DNA from: RGIG4079 sp045596365
GTDB lineage: Bacteria > Bacteroidota > Bacteroidia > Bacteroidales > Muribaculaceae
Direction of reading: 5' to 3'
Assembly (NCBI GenBank): GCA_045596365.1
Contig: JAZOCE010000024.1
Span: 102,822-166,821 of the forward strand
Length of the DNA: 64,000 bases
The position numbers were made by a program, and so were the translations under genes. Of the stretch, positions 60,189-64,000 are shown piece after piece; position 1 is the stretch's first letter, and every line of letters begins with the position of its first letter. The notes beneath the pieces were generated by a model. That model was given only the letters and a program-made list of their open reading frames with translations, ran no database searches and had not been told where the DNA came from.

Positions 60189-60680
60189 CTAAGGAGTCTT
60201 ATATATTTTCACGTTATTCAACATACGTTCATAGTCTTTTAAATGCTCTTCTGAGACGAGTTCATATGTAATATTGATTCTCCATTTAAAATAATTATCT
60301 TCTCTAAAATATTTTTTTTGATTTTGTTCCATATAATAACCTCGCCTTATAAGAATATCCTCTCCCAGAATAAATTCATCTGTTACAACTTTATCGTTAA
60401 GATCTATCAAAGGTAAATTCACCATTACTCCATAATGTATAGTAATAACCGATATATCTAAAAAATTGCAATCATTATAGCATGTATACCATTCAAAACA
60501 TCCTTCTTCGTATGAGAGCATTCCTTTCTTACTCGGTGTTGGATGTTGAATCAATATTGTTTCGTTTGGATTTGAAATTGTATCTGTAGATACAGATGGG
60601 ACACAATCTTTGCTATATGCTTTTTCAAAGCATATACACATAATCAACATAAATAATAGATAAAATTTAACGGCTTTCAT
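60189..60680 (-). CDS. Secreted protein, candidate immunity gene for Rhs tip 2
   Basis: This 163-residue protein has a signal peptide (FYLLFMLIMCICFEKAYS) and no family I recognise. Its ATG lies inside the end of the mini-Rhs 2 gene, overlapping by 14 bases, so expression is tied to that toxin. The mature part is rich in Tyr, Asp and Cys. Immunity function is inferred from position only. Confidence 0.7.
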   Translation of the reverse strand: MKAVKFYLLFMLIMCICFEKAYSKDCVPSVSTDTISNPNETILIQHPTPSKKGMLSYEEGCFEWYTCYNDCNFLDISVITIHYGVMVNLPLIDLNDKVVTDEFILGEDILIRRGYYMEQNQKKYFREDNYFKWRINITYELVSEEHLKDYERMLNNVKIYKTP

Positions 60681-62472
60681 AATTTCTCAATGCTTGCTGT
60701 ACAACTAATTTAATTTGTTTTTCTAATTTTATATTTGTCGGTATTTTTATAGAGGTATAAGATGGGACATTAAATTCATAATCCCATTCTACTTTTGTCT
60801 TTTGGATAAATGTATGACTTGATTTTAATACATCTCTTGTCAATTCATAAAAATAGGCATGTCCGTATGCTTCATGTGCCGTTGTTAAAACTTGTTGTTT
60901 CTCACTTAAAATACTTCCTACTATAATATGCACATTTCCGTCTGGGGATGGATTCATTGTAGCTCCTGGCATTTCTGTTATCCCTCGATAATTTGATGTT
61001 TCAGATATTTCACGAAACGCCTCTCCTAAATCATCTGTATTTTGCACACGAAACATATAATTTATCTCACTATTTGCTAATGCTTTAAGTGCAGTAAAGT
61101 TTTCCGACATACTTGCCGATTTATTTAGTAAGTCAATATCAATCATTCCTTGCTCGTTAAAACTTATAAAATTAGCTTCTTCAGGACTTAATGTATTTAT
61201 TATATTTTGTTGAGATGTTGCGTCTGCTATAACAAACATTCCTGTTGGATCGATGTAGATAAGGGGGTTGTTTGCGCAGTTGGCGTATGGGGAGAGGTGG
61301 GGGTATGAGCCGGCGAGGGCATCGCGCGAGATGAAACTGCCGGTGAGGATATCCAGGAAGCGGGCGTTGTTGTCGTAGTACCCCAAACCACTCATGTCAA
61401 GGAACGGCTTGCCTGTGTGCAAGCGGTCGGTTACCGGCTCTTGCTCCATTCGGCTAAACGGCACTCCCGAGGGGTAGTAGTTCATAGTCTGCAACAGCAC
61501 CCCTGCAGTGTCAACCACCGCCCGCGTACTGCCCAAGTAATCGCTCACATAGTAGTAATGCGTTTTTATCTTGTTGCGGGTATCGATAAAGATGTGTCCG
61601 TCATCGGTGGGCACTTCCCATGTATAGTTGCCCGTCTTGATGAAATCGCCTATGTAATTGCGAGTCGTAACCTTTGTTGTGGGTTTCTGTGTGTATATGG
61701 TATTTCCCAATGAGTCAACACTCGCAACAGTCGTCATCACCGAGTGTCGGTCTTGACGATAGCTTTTAACGCCGTCAGGGCGATAGCGATGATGATTTTC
61801 TCTGACTCCTATTTTTATTGTGCGAGGCAGGTCGAGATAGTCATGGTAGGTAATTGAGGTAACATTGCGTGTGTCATCTCGGGTGATATTTCCGTTGGCA
61901 TCATAACTTACCGCCGATACATAATCCCCCGAAGGAATTTGCGGCACCTCGCCTATACGGTCATCATCCGAGACATCATACATCGATACTATCCTGTTAC
62001 CGTCTCTGACTATCGCAAGGTCTTGCACACGACTGCCGTCATAGTCGCGAGTGATGTGCATAATGTTGCCATTGCGGTCATACTCCATCGTTTCGCCATA
62101 GTCACCACCACTATGGGTATCGATGGAGCTTGTCAAACGATTGAGCGCATCATAATGATGGGTGAATTTCAAATCACTCTGTATGGTTGTGCCGTTGCCC
62201 TGCTCCCACATGGTGTCGTGACTTGCACTCAGATTGCCGTTGTAGCTTATAGTCGCTCCGCTGTCAAACGGATTGCTCGTGTAGAACAATCGTTGATTGT
62301 ACCATGGCGAGGTGATGGCATTTACTCGTCCTTGCATGTCATAGTAGCTGACGCTCAACAGTGGGGTGCTGTTGTGAAAAGTTTGTTTATTATATGCATA
62401 CAGAATATCCTCTGAATTTGACATAATCAGAGTAAACAGTATTGTTAATATGTTCTGTATATGTTTGTTCAC
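60667..62472 (-). CDS. Mini-Rhs protein 2 with HExxxH tip
   Basis: This 601-residue protein starts at a GTG (62472), the first usable start after an in-frame stop, with a signal-like segment (IQNILTILFTLIMSNS). The Rhs core carries YD-type repeats (YDMQGRVNA, YDALNRLTSS, YDRNGNIMHI, YDANGNITRD) and the core end RFLDILTGSFISRDALAG ... IYIDPTG at 61240. At about 410 residues it is far shorter than standard Rhs proteins (over 1000). The 191-residue tip has TTAHEAYGHAYFYELT, an HExxxH variant. Immunity gene candidate overlaps its 3' end. Confidence 0.87.
   Translation of the reverse strand: MNKHIQNILTILFTLIMSNSEDILYAYNKQTFHNSTPLLSVSYYDMQGRVNAITSPWYNQRLFYTSNPFDSGATISYNGNLSASHDTMWEQGNGTTIQSDLKFTHHYDALNRLTSSIDTHSGGDYGETMEYDRNGNIMHITRDYDGSRVQDLAIVRDGNRIVSMYDVSDDDRIGEVPQIPSGDYVSAVSYDANGNITRDDTRNVTSITYHDYLDLPRTIKIGVRENHHRYRPDGVKSYRQDRHSVMTTVASVDSLGNTIYTQKPTTKVTTRNYIGDFIKTGNYTWEVPTDDGHIFIDTRNKIKTHYYYVSDYLGSTRAVVDTAGVLLQTMNYYPSGVPFSRMEQEPVTDRLHTGKPFLDMSGLGYYDNNARFLDILTGSFISRDALAGSYPHLSPYANCANNPLIYIDPTGMFVIADATSQQNIINTLSPEEANFISFNEQGMIDIDLLNKSASMSENFTALKALANSEINYMFRVQNTDDLGEAFREISETSNYRGITEMPGATMNPSPDGNVHIIVGSILSEKQQVLTTAHEAYGHAYFYELTRDVLKSSHTFIQKTKVEWDYEFNVPSYTSIKIPTNIKLEKQIKLVVQQALRNYESR
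61241..61547 (-). repeat. Rhs core cassette repeat, copy 2
   Basis: This is the partner of the block at 59684-59990. The DPTG junction falls at the left end, next to the tip. A third such junction reaches the right window edge (63992-64000). Confidence 0.93.
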
Positions 62473-62517
62473 ATTGGAATTTATTACAAATTCATCATTA
62501 TATATACAAGGATTATT

Positions 62518-63447
62518 TTAATTGGGAGCGTTAAGAAAATGTCTTGATATGTAATCTTCCAAGTTGTAAGGCATTTTATATACGATTCCATATAATTCAA
62601 ATAATTCCCCTTGAGAAAAGACTGGTATACAAAAAGAAGCTCCATAAAATTCTATTTTAATTTGGGGATTAATATTTGTTGTTGTCCCTGTTGAATGTAA
62701 TATGTCCTCTCCAAGTTTGGATATATATTGAATATTATTTATCGTTTGATATTTTATCCATTTCTCTTGTCCTATTTTTTTAGATATTACTATTGAATCA
62801 GCAGATGCAATCTTTAATATATTTTCCGGATTATAACTATAATCATAATCCGGAAATAAAATCCTTTCTTTAATTGTTTTTACATTTTGTTTATGCATAT
62901 AAGATATATATTTCCATATAAAAGATGATAGATTAAATGCTATATACCGTTCATTAAAGATGTCAATTAAGGTACGTGACATATACGCTGTTATAATATT
63001 CCCATCTTTCAGATATATCCTTATTTGTCCTCTTATTTCTAACGGATCACCATTATAAAACCCACCTGTCATAATCCCCATATTAAATTCAAATCCTTTG
63101 CACCTTTTCCAAATTTCATCCGGTGTAGGCATTGCATCTTGAGGCTCATCTTTTGGCAAATTATTTATAATCGCACAAAACAAAAACTTTGCTAAATCAT
63201 CTTTTATTATAATGCTATCAATTGACATACCTTCTTTTTCTCTAAATACAGAATCAGTTGATATAAATTGATATAATTCATCAAATGCTTTTCTATCTAT
63301 TCCATAATAGCCAAAAGATACAGAAAACCAGTTAATAGTTCTGATTACAATACTATCAACGTTTTCTGCATTAATTCGAGTATTTAATTCTGCTTTGGCT
63401 GCTATTACACAGAATAGCATTACGACATAAAATATTAAATGTTTCAT
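62518..63447 (-). CDS. Secreted protein, candidate immunity gene for Rhs tip 3
   Basis: The 309-residue protein has an N-terminal signal peptide (HLIFYVVMLFCVIAAKA) and no recognised domain. It starts 1 base after the stop of the HExxH tip 3 gene. It is larger than typical immunity proteins. Compared with the core cassettes it is AT-rich, like the tips. Immunity function is inferred from position. Confidence 0.68.
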   Translation of the reverse strand: MKHLIFYVVMLFCVIAAKAELNTRINAENVDSIVIRTINWFSVSFGYYGIDRKAFDELYQFISTDSVFREKEGMSIDSIIIKDDLAKFLFCAIINNLPKDEPQDAMPTPDEIWKRCKGFEFNMGIMTGGFYNGDPLEIRGQIRIYLKDGNIITAYMSRTLIDIFNERYIAFNLSSFIWKYISYMHKQNVKTIKERILFPDYDYSYNPENILKIASADSIVISKKIGQEKWIKYQTINNIQYISKLGEDILHSTGTTTNINPQIKIEFYGASFCIPVFSQGELFELYGIVYKMPYNLEDYISRHFLNAPN

Positions 63448-63448
63448 C

Positions 63449-64000
63449 TTATTTTTTTGATTTGGATATAAATTCTTTTAATTCATTTACTAGTTTCTCA
63501 ATTAACTCTGGAGTGACATAATTTGATGTTGGATCTTCTATAGGCGTTTTTGTTGTTTGCATATATTCTTTTCTTGTCGGCTCATTTAATACATTTCCTG
63601 CATTAACGTCTCCATTATTTAAGACTCTTTTTTCTTCTTCATTTCCGTATTTTGGATCTTTGTTATTAACTCGATCAATATAACCCTCCGGATCAGTCAT
63701 ATGAGCATAAATATGATCAAATTCATGCCTGGTTACAAATAAAGGGGAATTTACCGTTCCATCCTCGCTTATAATTACATTATCTAAATCTAAATACAAT
63801 GTTTTTGTCTTAGACTCATATTTACTTCCTCCTTTTATATTTGCCGCATCTATTATCGTAATCCCATATGTTTCTGAATTTTGAACAGCATCTAATTCAT
63901 ATGATAGCCCTTTCTCTCTTAATGCACGTCTCACCATATCATATTTAGTGTTAAATATAGTGGAGTTTTCAGATGAAGATATTATAAACATTCCCGTTGG
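63449..64000 (-). CDS. Rhs tip 3 with HExxH metalloprotease motif, N-terminus beyond the window
   Basis: The frame is open to the window edge. The codons at 63992-64000 read Pro-Thr-Gly just before the Met at 63991, so this is the DPTG junction of an Rhs core that continues to the right. The 180-residue tip contains FVTRHEFDHIYAHMTD, an HExxH zinc motif, with ITIIDAAN upstream, the pattern of M91-like Rhs protease tips. The C-terminal 60 residues are charged and helical. A secreted candidate immunity gene follows after 1 base. Confidence 0.83.
   Translation of the reverse strand, partial: PTGMFIISSSENSTIFNTKYDMVRRALREKGLSYELDAVQNSETYGITIIDAANIKGGSKYESKTKTLYLDLDNVIISEDGTVNSPLFVTRHEFDHIYAHMTDPEGYIDRVNNKDPKYGNEEEKRVLNNGDVNAGNVLNEPTRKEYMQTTKTPIEDPTSNYVTPELIEKLVNELKEFISKSKK

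Noticed and set aside
61939..62415. 158-residue plus-strand frame opposite mini-Rhs 2
   Set aside because: It is a shadow of the Rhs core: low-complexity Val/Ile product with no start context, while the minus strand has clear YD repeats.
57200..64000. Transposase or integrase that could have brought in the Rhs array
   Set aside because: No transposase, integrase or terminal inverted repeat was seen. The direct repeats are Rhs core coding sequence.
1..64000. tRNA, rRNA or riboswitch in intergenic gaps
   Set aside because: Gaps are short and AT-rich. No cloverleaf, rRNA segment or known riboswitch pattern was recognised by eye. A covariance-model scan would be decisive.

Overview
This window looks like chromosomal DNA of a gut Bacteroidales, most likely a Muribaculaceae relative (family-level placement is inference). 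The sequence gives several reasons: repeated TAnnTTTG minus-7 promoter boxes of the Bacteroidetes type, AT-rich composition, two large secreted proteins with type IX secretion (T9SS) C-terminal sorting domains, a Bacteroides-type N-succinylornithine carbamoyltransferase with the diagnostic Pro90, a cytochrome-b type fumarate reductase (FrdCAB), and the glycogen trio of debranching enzyme, glycosyltransferase and GH57 amylase. No rRNA, tRNA, CRISPR array or insertion sequence was seen.

Layout. 1-5.1 kb: tail of a lipid-kinase gene, then the glycogen operon. 5.2-9.5 kb: DUF456 membrane protein, ferritin, RNase G, a 29-residue ribosomal-type basic protein, HU and a HAD phosphatase. 9.6-14.1 kb: a small unknown protein coupled to a cyclophilin lipoprotein and an M16 peptidase, then a five-repeat DUF349 protein. 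14.2-18.7 kb: polyprenyl glycosylphosphotransferase, L-asparaginase and MetG. 18.9-25.4 kb: an RND efflux operon (adaptor, pump, outer-membrane factor) ending in lpxA. 25.7-30.9 kb: phoH-purC-menG followed by an outer-membrane DUF3078 protein and two unknown envelope proteins. 31-34.1 kb: DUF805, an esterase, and mtnN-luxS plus an AlbA_2/Schlafen-type gene. 34.3-41.7 kb: a 1561-residue T9SS protein, then a hexapeptide acetyltransferase with an ArnT-like glycosyltransferase. 42-43.3 kb: a YhhQ-like transporter overlapping a small radical SAM gene. 43.4-47.6 kb: thioesterase, DUF721, recF, succinylornithine carbamoyltransferase and der. 47.7-51.5 kb: frdCAB. 51.7-57.1 kb: a T9SS glucosaminidase with tandem repeats, an SGNH hydrolase, a DUF308 membrane protein, a cytidylate-kinase-like protein and cytidine deaminase.

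The right end (57.2-64.0 kb) is different and is the most unusual part. It is a minus-strand array of short Rhs toxin modules. GC-rich Rhs core cassettes ending in the DPTG junction are each fused to a different AT-rich tip of about 180-190 residues. Two tips carry an HExxH zinc-protease motif and one a longer HExxxH variant. Each tip is followed, overlapping or almost touching, by a small gene with a signal peptide that is a good candidate immunity gene. One module has a one-base frameshift. Further downstream lie a frameshifted lipoprotein, an unknown secreted protein and a decayed module start. I read this as an accumulating series of mini-Rhs toxin/immunity cassettes acting in the cell envelope.

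Most other genes form short, tightly packed operons separated by clear hairpin terminators, often followed directly by a TAnnTTTG promoter with a 20-30 base leader.
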